Below are positions 43,248 through 51,903 of a stretch of DNA of 64,000 bases, in pieces. The translations under genes were made by a program, and so were the position numbers. Under the pieces are notes generated by a model. It did not search any database and was not told the DNA's origin. It saw only the letters and a program-made list of their open reading frames with translations. Numbering within the stretch: the first letter of the stretch is position 1; each line of letters begins with the position of its first letter. Origin of the DNA: UBA993 sp964485855 (GTDB taxonomy: Bacteria > Bacillota > Dethiobacteria > DTU022). The stretch spans positions 61,179 to 125,178 of the forward strand of contig CAZAKI010000001.1 of assembly GCA_964485855.1 (NCBI GenBank), read 5' to 3'.

Positions 43248-44216
43248 CTAGCGTGGACTCAGACTTTCACACATCAGCCGTAACCCCTCTTCCAACCCGG
43301 TGCGAGGCTTAAATCCCAGTTCAGACCGAGCTCGGCTAGTATCAGCGTAAGTATGCGGCGGATCACCGGCCGGTAGCCTTTCCCGCTTTACTTTTACTGT
43401 TCGGTTGGTGATTATTCCCAACAGTTCAAGAACTCCATTCACTGTAACCCTGGTGCCGCCACCTAAGTTATAAATCCGGCCGGCAGCCTGTGCATTGGCC
43501 GCAGCGGCCAGGTTAGCTGTGACAATATCCTCAACATAGGTAAAATCCCTGGTCTGTTCTCCACTACCGTAAACAGTCAGTTCTTCTCCGTTTAAGATTG
43601 CCCTGATGAAGCGATGGAAAGCCATGTCTGGGCGCTGCCCCGGTCCGTATACCGTGAAATAACGCAGCGAAACCGTCGGCACTCCAAAATTGCGGTGATA
43701 AAGGGTACAGAGCTGTTCCGCCGCCAGTTTTGAAACCCCGTAAGGTGAATAGGGCTGCGGTAAATCGTCTTCGTGCATCGGCAGACGATCCGCGACTCCG
43801 TAGATCGAAGAGGAGGAAGCATAGATAAAACTTTTCGGCCGACTTTCCCTGGACCACTCCAGCAGGCATTGGGTTGCCAGGATGTTGTGATGGGTGTAAT
43901 GAGAAAATTCCTGACCCCAACTGGCCCGAACACCGGCCTGGGCCGCCTGGTGAAAAACCTTTTCAATCCCGGGAGGCAGCAACTTAATTGCCTCGACCAA
44001 ATCTTCTTCAATCAGGTCAAAAGCCGGATGAGGCAAAAGGTCGGCAATATTAGCCCATTTCAGCTTCGGATCATAGTAATCGGTAAAACAGTCCAGTCCA
44101 ATTACCCGGCAGCCTTCAGCCAGTAAGCGTCTGGTCAGGTGGGAACCGATAAATCCTGCAGCGCCCGTTACCAGGCAGAGTTCCTGTCTTTCTCTTTTTC
44201 CATCAGTTGAAGCCAT
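43248..44216 (-). CDS. NAD-dependent nucleotide-sugar epimerase, UDP-glucuronate 4-epimerase-like
   Basis: An extended SDR of about 322 residues with TGAAGFIGSH for NAD, a catalytic serine in YASSSSIYG and YxxxK in PYGVSK. The GLDCFTDYYDPKLKWANI segment after the second strand resembles UDP-glucuronate 4-epimerases and fits a UDP-glucose dehydrogenase gene in the same locus. UDP-glucose 4-epimerase is the alternative. The start at 44216 has GGAG 6 bases upstream. It converges with the DUF368 gene, eight bases apart, and ends the minus-strand polysaccharide gene run. Confidence 0.83.
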   Translation of the reverse strand: MASTDGKRERQELCLVTGAAGFIGSHLTRRLLAEGCRVIGLDCFTDYYDPKLKWANIADLLPHPAFDLIEEDLVEAIKLLPPGIEKVFHQAAQAGVRASWGQEFSHYTHHNILATQCLLEWSRESRPKSFIYASSSSIYGVADRLPMHEDDLPQPYSPYGVSKLAAEQLCTLYHRNFGVPTVSLRYFTVYGPGQRPDMAFHRFIRAILNGEELTVYGSGEQTRDFTYVEDIVTANLAAAANAQAAGRIYNLGGGTRVTVNGVLELLGIITNRTVKVKRERLPAGDPPHTYADTSRARSELGFKPRTGLEEGLRLMCESLSPR

Positions 44217-44255
44217 TGCACTCTCCGTTCCCTTGCGGACCAAGCTGAAATCGGT

Positions 44256-45224
44256 TCAGTGACCGAGCCATTTTTCAATCAGCAGTTCTTTTTCCTCTTC
44301 ATCGAGGGCCAGATAATAGGGTCCGCCTTCTTCCATGGTAAAATATTCACCCTGCAAAGAATAATCGCTGATCGCATCGCTTTCCAGCCGTTCAGCGGCA
44401 AAGAGAGCCAGGGCGGCAATCTGATTGAAACTAAGATTGGTGCTGATATGATCACGATAAACATTATAGGTCGGCAGCACGTAGCTGAACAGACCCATTT
44501 CTTTAAAATATTCAAAAGTGGCTAGCAAGAGCGCTTTCTGACGTTTCATGCGGTTTAGATCATCGCGGGCATCAGGTTCGCGGTAGGTGAGATAAGTCAT
44601 GTAGCCTCTGCCGTCAAGCAACTGCGGACCGGCTGCCAGAGACTCCTGCGGGGTAAAACCGATCATGTCCTGTTCCACCTCATAGTAAACCCCACCCATT
44701 GCATCGATCAGCTTCTTTAAACCTTCCATGTCCATCGCAATGTAGTACTGCAGAGATACCTCTTTAAACATCGCTGCAATGGTTTCAAGGGTCGTTTGCA
44801 AACCGGCAGAGTGTGATTCGCCTGCAGCCGCTTGATAACCATAGCTGTAGGATTGCCTGATTCGGTCAGCTAGATCGCTGCCGGCAATCTTAACATATGT
44901 ATCACGGGGTACGGATAAGAGCGATAAAGTATTGCGATCAAAATTAATTGAAGCGATTAAGATGGTATCAACATAATAGATTTCACCGAAACTGTTGTCT
45001 TCGTTGCGGTTGTGCAGACCAAGGATCACCACGTTAATTGTCCGTTGATCGAATTCTTCCTCCACCGGTCGGGCATGATCAAAATCGGCTTGAAATAGGG
45101 AAGCCGGGGCGAAGTAAACCTGGTAAACTCCTGAAAATATCAGGGCAAAGGAAAAGATCACGATCGAAAAAATAATCCCGAGGGCAAAATAGAATCTGAT
45201 TCTCTGGGGCATTTTTGTCACCAT
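44256..45224 (-). CDS. LytR-CpsA-Psr (LCP) family protein
   Basis: Membrane-anchored ligase of 322 residues that transfers polyprenyl-linked glycopolymers to peptidoglycan. It has one N-terminal membrane segment (about 10-33). The LCP domain follows with VDTILIASINFD, the conserved SVPRDTYV arginine and the RDDLNRMKRQ arginine/aspartate cluster. It follows the longer LCP-PASTA gene by 65 bases. Within this locus it probably attaches the exported polysaccharide to the wall. Confidence 0.88.
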   Translation of the reverse strand: MVTKMPQRIRFYFALGIIFSIVIFSFALIFSGVYQVYFAPASLFQADFDHARPVEEEFDQRTINVVILGLHNRNEDNSFGEIYYVDTILIASINFDRNTLSLLSVPRDTYVKIAGSDLADRIRQSYSYGYQAAAGESHSAGLQTTLETIAAMFKEVSLQYYIAMDMEGLKKLIDAMGGVYYEVEQDMIGFTPQESLAAGPQLLDGRGYMTYLTYREPDARDDLNRMKRQKALLLATFEYFKEMGLFSYVLPTYNVYRDHISTNLSFNQIAALALFAAERLESDAISDYSLQGEYFTMEEGGPYYLALDEEEKELLIEKWLGH

Positions 45225-45289
45225 CAGTCATCTTTTCCTTTTTAACAGCCTCAGGTTTTACCTGAACCGCTCTTCAAGGACTAAAAACC

Positions 45290-46729
45290 TCACTGCTCGG
45301 CAGGTTCTGGACCCAGTGAAACGATCAGGTCAATCCTGGTTCCGGGATATACCGATTGACCGGGCAGTGGATCGCTAAATACGATCCGTCCCGCTTCCAT
45401 GTAATGATAATAACGTTCATCGATATTACCGCTTTCCAGACCAAGGGCTGCCAGTTGCGCGTCGGCTTCGTCCAAGAGCAATCCGGTCAGGTCCGGGACT
45501 AAGATTACTTCAACATTTTCAGCGTTGTTATCCGATTCTTCCGGACTACTTTCATCATCTTCGTCCGGCAGAACCGGCCAATCATCATCCAGGCCTGCTT
45601 CTTCAAGCCGTTTTTGCTCTTGTTCGGCAAGGTATTCCGGGCTGTCTTCCAAGACAATCGCCGGCCAGGGATCGGTATCAAAACCGAAAACTTCTTTAAT
45701 AATTCGCAGGCGATCGCTCTGGAAAATTACCTGGTACCAGATTCCATCCATCATCTGCCCTTCCCCCTGCACCGTGTAAAAGTGTAAGTTTTCATCATTC
45801 ACCTGAAAATCGCGGGCATAGTAAGCCAGGGCGGCAATTTGGGTGGTTGAAAGATCGGTATCCACGTAATCCCGGTAAATCCGGTAAACAGCCGGAATAT
45901 CGGTAATCCGCCCCTTTTCCTTCAAATAAAGAAAAGTTTCTTTCAGCAGGTTCATCTGTCGATCGATCCGCCCATAATCCTGGTTGGTCTTATCATCGCG
46001 GTACTGCAGGTAGCGCAGGTAAGTCTTGCCATCCATCAGTTGTGGACCTTCCGGGACAAGAACCGCCCCGACATTCCAGTATTTATCATAAATGGTCTCT
46101 TCAACCTCATAGTAAATGCCGCCAAACGCATCAACCAATTCAATTATCGAATACATATCGACCGAGATATAATAATGAATCGGAATACCACCTAAAACGT
46201 TGCTTACCGTTTGCAGGGTATTACGGATCCCTGCTGCTTCTGAATTATCGCCGTTCCGGATATAGCCGTAATAAAAGGAGTGATTGATTTTATCGTGAAA
46301 CCCGCCCTGCCCGTGAATCGGGACGTAGGAATCACGGGGAATACGCACTACCGAGATCCGGTTGGTGTCAAAATCGATGGAAAGTACCGCCAACATATCG
46401 GGCCGGAAAAGGTATTGTCCCTGTTCTTCGCGGTTCCAACCCCGATCGAATCCCAGCAGTCCGATGTTAAGAATATGTTCGGGAAAAAGCAGATCAAGAT
46501 CATATTCTTCTTCGAACGAAACATCGTCCAATAAAACCCGCTGTGTCTCTTTAACCTGGTTAAAATAAGCAAAAGCTACCACTGCCGTTAGGAAAACCAG
46601 TGCTATGATCAGGAGGGCAACAATAATGGCAGCTTTAGAACCGCGGCTCCTCTTTTTAAGACTACCACTTTTCAGTGTCTTTTTTACTCCTGTCGCATCT
46701 GGACGTCGCTCTTCACTGTTCTTTACCAT
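45290..46729 (-). CDS. LCP family protein with C-terminal PASTA domain
   Basis: A 479-residue cell-wall glycopolymer ligase. It has a basic cytoplasmic N-terminus, a membrane segment (about 34-55) and an LCP domain with VRIPRDSYVPI and the DYGRIDRQMNLL arginine region. An acidic linker (about 350-405, rich in D/E/S) leads to a C-terminal PASTA domain starting VPDLTGLLLDEA, about 70 residues. PASTA domains usually occur in Ser/Thr kinases and penicillin-binding proteins and bind wall precursors. AGAAGG lies 8 bases before the ATG. Confidence 0.88.
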   Translation of the reverse strand: MVKNSEERRPDATGVKKTLKSGSLKKRSRGSKAAIIVALLIIALVFLTAVVAFAYFNQVKETQRVLLDDVSFEEEYDLDLLFPEHILNIGLLGFDRGWNREEQGQYLFRPDMLAVLSIDFDTNRISVVRIPRDSYVPIHGQGGFHDKINHSFYYGYIRNGDNSEAAGIRNTLQTVSNVLGGIPIHYYISVDMYSIIELVDAFGGIYYEVEETIYDKYWNVGAVLVPEGPQLMDGKTYLRYLQYRDDKTNQDYGRIDRQMNLLKETFLYLKEKGRITDIPAVYRIYRDYVDTDLSTTQIAALAYYARDFQVNDENLHFYTVQGEGQMMDGIWYQVIFQSDRLRIIKEVFGFDTDPWPAIVLEDSPEYLAEQEQKRLEEAGLDDDWPVLPDEDDESSPEESDNNAENVEVILVPDLTGLLLDEADAQLAALGLESGNIDERYYHYMEAGRIVFSDPLPGQSVYPGTRIDLIVSLGPEPAEQ

Positions 46730-46733
46730 GGCT

Positions 46734-46788
46734 AAAGCCTTCTTTCACCTAATTTCCATCTTCTGCCTAATTATAACATATTCGCGGC
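46734..46788. repeat. 55-bp sequence duplicated across the assembly gap, left copy
   Basis: These 55 bases, beginning AAAGCCTTCTTTCACC and ending ATATTCGCGGC, are repeated exactly at 46889-46943 on the other side of 100 N. This is the signature of two contigs overlapping by an assembler word length that were scaffolded without merging. Confidence 0.95.
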
Positions 46789-46888
46789 NNNNNNNNNNNN
46801 NNNNNNNNNNNNNNNNNNNNNNNNNNNNNNNNNNNNNNNNNNNNNNNNNNNNNNNNNNNNNNNNNNNNNNNNNNNNNNNNNNNNNNNN
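46789..46888. other. Assembly gap (100 N), probably spurious
   Basis: The flanks share an identical 55-base end. Merging them removes the N run and one copy, a 155-base correction, and leaves about 40 bases between the FAD-protein stop and the LCP-PASTA start. Confidence 0.95.
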
Positions 46889-46943
46889 AAAGCCTTCTTT
46901 CACCTAATTTCCATCTTCTGCCTAATTATAACATATTCGCGGC
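46889..46943. repeat. 55-bp sequence duplicated across the assembly gap, right copy
   Basis: Exact copy of the left flank. It includes the stop codon of the FAD-dependent oxidoreductase gene at 46926-46928, so the stop is real but its distance to the next gene is inflated in this assembly. Confidence 0.95.
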
Positions 46944-48206
46944 CATTTCCACCGCTTTACCGCTTAAGAAGCTCTGATCGCTCCAGAGATAATCCCACAG
47001 GCCAAAGCGACCTACCGGGATAATCCTTTTGCTCTGAATATATTCAAGCACCAGCCGGCGTCGGGCAGTCATCCCTCGATCAAAGACGACAAAAGCATAA
47101 GGTAAAATCCTAAAATCAACAACGGTTACCGCACTGCGCGGGGCAAGCTGCATCTTTTCCACTGTCTGCAAAACATGTTCGGTTAGCTCTTCCGCACTGC
47201 CCGGCAGCGGCTTGTATCGGGAAAAATATATTTCAAACTGCAAAGAACTTTTACCTTCAGGAACGCTATCTGCTGCCTTGCGGAACGGGGCATGGACCCT
47301 GGCCGGCAACAGCTCGTGATCATAGATATAAAACCACAGGTGTTCACCCGCCCGGGGCACCTTGAAGCCCACCGAAACCAGGGCAATCGAGGTTGCCCAC
47401 AGCTGTTCGGCTGCCTCTTGAACATCACGGGGAGGGTTATCAAGCATTTTAACCAATTCCGGCAGGGGAGCGCTGCTGGCCAGCAGGCCGTAATATTCCT
47501 TTGTTCCGTCAGCGCATTCAACGTACTGCCTGGCGGTGTTCACCTTGATTACTTTTTTGCCGTTTTGCACTTTAAGCTTCGCGGCCAGAGGCTCCAAAAA
47601 TGCCTTAAAGCCGCCGGACCGGGGATAGAGCATCTCCTTCAGGTAATAAGTCTGGGGAGTTTGATCGGTCATTGCGCCATATAAAACTTCTTCCAGGGTA
47701 GGCCGGTAGAGCCGGTTGCCGATCCACTCCACACCCAGTTGCTCAGCTGGAACTGTCCAATATTTTTCGGTGTAGCGGGCCGGGAAACGCCCGGCAATTA
47801 CTTCTCCGAACTGTTGGTCAAGCCACTGCCGGTAATGCTTAACTTTTGGACCTTGATCCGGCCGGTTGATAAAACTTTTAATTGCCTCGATTTTCTCTGC
47901 AACCGGCAGCGGATATAAATTATTCTGGACCGGGTGTTTCAGCCACCGGCCCTGCTCATAATTATAGGGCTCAGGCCGGTGAACATGGTAAGCGGTTTTT
48001 TCAAGCAGCAGGCGGAAATCTTCATTGCTGCTGAAAGCAAAGTGCACCCCCTGGTCAAAGCGATAACCCTGGCAGGTAAAATGATCAAGCAAGCCGCCCC
48101 AGCTTTGCTCTGCTTCAAATATTACTGCTTCACGGCTGGCTTTTTTCGCATGCCAGGCCGCAGACATCCCTGCCACCCCGCCGCCAATCACCAGGACTTC
48201 AGCCAT
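46926..48206 (-). CDS. FAD-dependent oxidoreductase, UDP-galactopyranose-mutase / protoporphyrinogen-oxidase-like
   Basis: A 426-residue flavoprotein with VIGGGVAGMSAAWHA at the N-terminus, an acidic residue ending the second strand (IFEAE) and GGLLDHF, typical of the amine-oxidase/UGM fold. The segment FDQGVHFAFSS and the C-terminal FGLWDYLWSDQSF resemble proteins found in polysaccharide loci and annotated as amine oxidoreductases. The reaction is not established and the substrate is probably a sugar or lipid-linked sugar. GGGAGG precedes the ATG. It overlaps the phosphoglycosyltransferase gene by 8 bases. Confidence 0.75.
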   Translation of the reverse strand: MAEVLVIGGGVAGMSAAWHAKKASREAVIFEAEQSWGGLLDHFTCQGYRFDQGVHFAFSSNEDFRLLLEKTAYHVHRPEPYNYEQGRWLKHPVQNNLYPLPVAEKIEAIKSFINRPDQGPKVKHYRQWLDQQFGEVIAGRFPARYTEKYWTVPAEQLGVEWIGNRLYRPTLEEVLYGAMTDQTPQTYYLKEMLYPRSGGFKAFLEPLAAKLKVQNGKKVIKVNTARQYVECADGTKEYYGLLASSAPLPELVKMLDNPPRDVQEAAEQLWATSIALVSVGFKVPRAGEHLWFYIYDHELLPARVHAPFRKAADSVPEGKSSLQFEIYFSRYKPLPGSAEELTEHVLQTVEKMQLAPRSAVTVVDFRILPYAFVVFDRGMTARRRLVLEYIQSKRIIPVGRFGLWDYLWSDQSFLSGKAVEMAANML

Positions 48207-49578
48207 GATGTTCTAACCTCCCGGCCAGTTCCCTGCGCATCCCTTTTGCCGCTTCCCGGTTTAGCAGGGTCGGAATGGTTAAAAGCAATATTTTGAAATC
48301 AAGAAGCAGCGAGTAATCTGAAATATAGTAAAGATCATAGCGCAGCTTATCGTCAGTGTTGGTAGCATAATGACCGGCAACCTGGGCCAGCCCGGTCATC
48401 CCGGGCTTAACGAGATGCCGCAGTCGGTATTCCGGCATCTGCTCCTCAAACTGGCTGACAAAATAAGGGCGTTCAGGACGGGGCCCGACCAGGCTTAAAT
48501 CGCCGCGCAGCACGTTGTAGAGCTGAGGCAGTTCATCAAGCCTGGTTGTGCGCAAAAAACGACCTACAGCAGTGACCCGATCATCTTCTTCCGTGGCAAA
48601 CACCGGGCCGCTTGTAGCTTCCGCATCAATAATCATTGTTCGCAGTTTGTAAAGCATAAAAATTCTACCCTTCAACCCCACTCTCTCCTGGCGGTAGATT
48701 ACCGGACCGGTAGAATTAAGGCGGATCGCCGCCAGCAGCGGAATCAGCAGCAGCAGAGCCGGTCCGGAAAGCAGGAGCGCAATTGCGAGATCCATGCAGC
48801 GCTTGCTGAAAAATTGCATAAAGCCAGGCTGCATTTCCTGGCACTCAATAATTGGGGTATCATGAATCTGGGTCATTGAAGCCTTGGTGAGAATGATCTC
48901 ATACAGTCCGGGGACAATTAACACTTCTAAGTTGCGATCAAAACAATCACGAATAATTCTATTCTTGATCTCAAGACCGAGGGCGCCGACCAGCATCACC
49001 GCTTCGACTTCCTCTAAAAAATGGGCTTGATCATCAATTGAAACCGGTTCAATCACCCTGGTCACAATATACGGACCTTTTGTCATTTGCCCGATCTGTT
49101 CAAGGATCTCTTCACTATCAATGATCCTGCCAATTACCAGCAGCCTTTTCTGCCCCTGGACCCAGCGATCCAGTTTCCAGTATAAGATCCGCCAACAAAG
49201 CAGCAGTAGAAGCTGCAGTAATGGCGCCAAGAGAAAAACAGTCCGTTGAAATAAAAAAGCCCTGGTCAAAAAGGCAAATAAAATACTAAAAAGGGCTAAA
49301 CCGATTACCCCGGTCACCAGGGCCCGCAACAGGACCATAAAATCACTGTCCGGACGGGAATAGAGGCCCAGGTTGTTAAAAAGAAATACGGTCACAATGG
49401 CTATTGATGGCAGCAGCACCAGGAGCGGGCCGATCTGAAAACCTTGCAGTTCACGGCTGACCAAAAGAAAGCTGAAGAAAAGACCGAGGTTAGCAAGCGA
49501 GAGATCAACCAGGGCTACCAGCCATTTAGGTATAGCGATCGGTTTCAGTGCAGTGCTGTTATTGATCACCATCACCAT
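48199..49578 (-). CDS. Polyprenyl-phosphate sugar phosphotransferase (exopolysaccharide initiating enzyme)
   Basis: Transfers a sugar 1-phosphate from a nucleotide sugar to undecaprenyl phosphate, starting the repeat unit. It has 459 residues. The N-terminal half has four to five membrane segments and a CoA-binding-like domain. The C-terminal bacterial sugar-transferase domain has the motifs RQERVGLKGRIFMLYKLRTM, RRTTRLDELPQ-like FLRTTRLDELPQLYNVL, VGPRPERPYF and PGMTGLAQVAGHY. Which sugar is used cannot be told. The 129 bases before it hold a TATAAT-like sequence but no good -35. Confidence 0.9.
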   Translation of the reverse strand: MVMVINNSTALKPIAIPKWLVALVDLSLANLGLFFSFLLVSRELQGFQIGPLLVLLPSIAIVTVFLFNNLGLYSRPDSDFMVLLRALVTGVIGLALFSILFAFLTRAFLFQRTVFLLAPLLQLLLLLCWRILYWKLDRWVQGQKRLLVIGRIIDSEEILEQIGQMTKGPYIVTRVIEPVSIDDQAHFLEEVEAVMLVGALGLEIKNRIIRDCFDRNLEVLIVPGLYEIILTKASMTQIHDTPIIECQEMQPGFMQFFSKRCMDLAIALLLSGPALLLLIPLLAAIRLNSTGPVIYRQERVGLKGRIFMLYKLRTMIIDAEATSGPVFATEEDDRVTAVGRFLRTTRLDELPQLYNVLRGDLSLVGPRPERPYFVSQFEEQMPEYRLRHLVKPGMTGLAQVAGHYATNTDDKLRYDLYYISDYSLLLDFKILLLTIPTLLNREAAKGMRRELAGRLEHHG

Positions 49579-49707
49579 CTTTCATTCCGTCGGATCGTTT
49601 AGCAATAGCATTGGTCATCCGGCTTAATTAAGTGTTTTTCTTCGCCGGAATCGGCGTTTCCTGCCTTATTATACTACTCTTCCGCCGAAATAAAAGACAT
49701 CAATCTT

Positions 49708-51903
49708 CTAACCGGACCCTGGTCTTGCTTGTTTTTCCCCGTTGTAATGCGAAAACCCGGGTTTAAAAGGTTGATAGTGACCGATACCCCAGATAATCTG
49801 CAAAAGATTGCCTAAATAAACTAGATAAAAGTACCATTTTTTCTGCCATCCAATCCAGGAGGCAATCGCCAGGTTAACCGCCAAAGGTAAAAGCGGCCAG
49901 ATCAGGTAAAGTAAGGGGGTGGCCAGCAATCCGCCAAGAATCACCAAGGGATAAGGATAAATGCGGATCAAGGTCAACAGGCCACCTTCACGCAATCGGG
50001 CTGCCACCAGCTGTCCGGCCCCATAGAACTTTTTCCCTTTCCAGGCGGGAAGGAAATTTACCAGGAGTCTCTCTTGCGGACTGAGGCGCTCCGTCAAATG
50101 ATCGGCCAGCGGCAGATCAACTGCCTGCACCCGGTAACCCCTGGCAATTACCCGGCTTAATAAGTCCAGTTCTTCCAGTTGGTAAAGGGCCGGATTCCAA
50201 TTGCCGGCATCAATTACTACCTTTTTGCGGTAGAGCACCGCTCCCCCGTGATATTTTGCCGGTTTACCCCATTCTTGCGGCAGGCCCATTTCATTTTTCG
50301 GCAGAACCACGTAATCGCGCTTTTCCAGAATTCTACCTTCAGCATCACGATAACAATTGATCGTCCGTCCGACAAAGCCGGCAATCCGGGAAGGAATCTG
50401 ATCTTCCTCCGCTTTTACGCGCAGCAAAAAGGCTTTAAAATCATCTCTCAGCCGCATATCGCCATCCAAATAGAGCACCCAGCGCCCTGTCGCCAGCTTG
50501 GTCCCCACATAACGGCCGGTGCCGGGACCATATATTGAATCGTCGTTTAGAACATAGACTCTGGCGCCGGCCGCCGCTGCTCTAGCCGCGCTGTAATCGG
50601 TTGAGCCCGAATCGATGTAAATCCACTCCAGATCAGCGCCGGCTGGCAGTGTAGCAAACAGATCGGGTAGGTTTTCAGCTTCATTGCGCCCGATGATCAC
50701 GATTGACAGCCATGGAGCCGTGGTAGTTTCGGCTGTCGGTAGGCAATGCTGCAGGTGCTGATCAAGAATGGCTCTGACTTGCTTGAACCGTTCCAGCCAG
50801 GTCAAATCGGCCGCAAAACGCTTATGCGCCCCAGTTCCGGCATTCCTTTCTTCTAAAGCTCGTTGCAGAGCGCTGGTAAATGAGGCTCGGTCCCGATAAT
50901 AGCAAACCGGCCCATTGATTAGGCCCAATTCTCGCAGCCGGGGAGCCACAACCGGCAGCCCGCTGGCCAGATATTCATAGTACTTGATCGGATTCACCGC
51001 TTCGGTCAGCTCATTTAGATAAAAAGGGATTAGACCGATCATGCTGTGCTGCAGGTAAGCCGGCGCCTCTTTTTGTTGCTTCGGACCCAGCCAGGTAAAA
51101 TTTGGTTCAGCCTGCAGGTTGGCAATTAGCGGCTGCAGGCGCGGATCAGTAAGCGGACCAATTAATAAAAAAAAGATATTTCGCTCTCTAAGCACAGCAT
51201 CGCTGACCGTTTCAATATCGAAGCGGGTATCCAGCGTGCCTAAATAGATCGCTACCGGTAAGCTGGTAGCGGGAAAATCTTGAGGGCGGGAAAGATTGGT
51301 CTGGAAAAACAGTTCACTGACCCCGTTCGGCAGGTAATAAAGGTCATGGGTTCGCACTGCCGCTGCCCACTCAAATAAAGCTTTTGAAGTGGCCAGGACA
51401 AAATCCACCCGCCTGATCAGCTCCAGCTGCAGGGCTGCGGTACTGGGTGGAATGCGCCTGAACTGATCGAGGCGATCGGCAATGCGGTAACAGCTGATTT
51501 TGTGCGGAACCAGATCAAGCAAGCTGTAAGCAACCGGTCCGGCACACCAAAGCAGATCAACCGGGCTGAATCCGTTTCGGATTAAGGTTTTTCCGAGCGG
51601 CGGAAGACAAAACCGGTATTGGTTACGCCCGACCGTAATCGCTTTAAGCAAAGGTAAATTATAGTAAAAGGCCATAGTCAAGGGAACCTGCCATCTGACC
51701 CCTTGAACATCACGCCCTCCTTCCTGCCAAACCCTGAAACGATGGCGGTTTAACTGGTCGGCTTTGAAAATATGCAGTGGGCTAATCGCCGGACCCAGCC
51801 AGAAACACTCATGGCCGGCCTGCTGAAACTGCCGGATATAGTGATGCGAGCCAAGCGGATCAGGTCGATCTAAATTGTGTGACTCGGCAAAAAGAACTTT
51901 CAT
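49708..51903 (-). CDS. Two-domain glycosyltransferase: GT4-like plus GT2
   Basis: A 731-residue fusion. Residues 1 to about 385 form a GT-B glycosyltransferase with PIKYYEYLASGLPVVAPR as the nucleotide-sugar motif. From about 397 a GT2 domain begins (LSIVIIGRNEAENL) with LYLDGDMRLRDD as the DxD region and acceptor loop QLEELDLLSRV. Hydrophobic segments near the C-terminus suggest membrane anchoring. AGGGGA precedes the ATG, which overlaps the flippase stop by four bases. It probably adds two sugars in succession to the lipid-linked repeat unit. Confidence 0.88.
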   Translation of the reverse strand: MKVLFAESHNLDRPDPLGSHHYIRQFQQAGHECFWLGPAISPLHIFKADQLNRHRFRVWQEGGRDVQGVRWQVPLTMAFYYNLPLLKAITVGRNQYRFCLPPLGKTLIRNGFSPVDLLWCAGPVAYSLLDLVPHKISCYRIADRLDQFRRIPPSTAALQLELIRRVDFVLATSKALFEWAAAVRTHDLYYLPNGVSELFFQTNLSRPQDFPATSLPVAIYLGTLDTRFDIETVSDAVLRERNIFFLLIGPLTDPRLQPLIANLQAEPNFTWLGPKQQKEAPAYLQHSMIGLIPFYLNELTEAVNPIKYYEYLASGLPVVAPRLRELGLINGPVCYYRDRASFTSALQRALEERNAGTGAHKRFAADLTWLERFKQVRAILDQHLQHCLPTAETTTAPWLSIVIIGRNEAENLPDLFATLPAGADLEWIYIDSGSTDYSAARAAAAGARVYVLNDDSIYGPGTGRYVGTKLATGRWVLYLDGDMRLRDDFKAFLLRVKAEEDQIPSRIAGFVGRTINCYRDAEGRILEKRDYVVLPKNEMGLPQEWGKPAKYHGGAVLYRKKVVIDAGNWNPALYQLEELDLLSRVIARGYRVQAVDLPLADHLTERLSPQERLLVNFLPAWKGKKFYGAGQLVAARLREGGLLTLIRIYPYPLVILGGLLATPLLYLIWPLLPLAVNLAIASWIGWQKKWYFYLVYLGNLLQIIWGIGHYQPFKPGFSHYNGEKQARPGSG

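Noticed and set aside
49643..49706. CGCCG-GAAT-CGGCG hairpin and TATAAT-like sequence before the phosphoglycosyltransferase gene
   Set aside because: The stem is only five bases without a T-run, and the TATAAT has no credible -35 at 16-18 bases.
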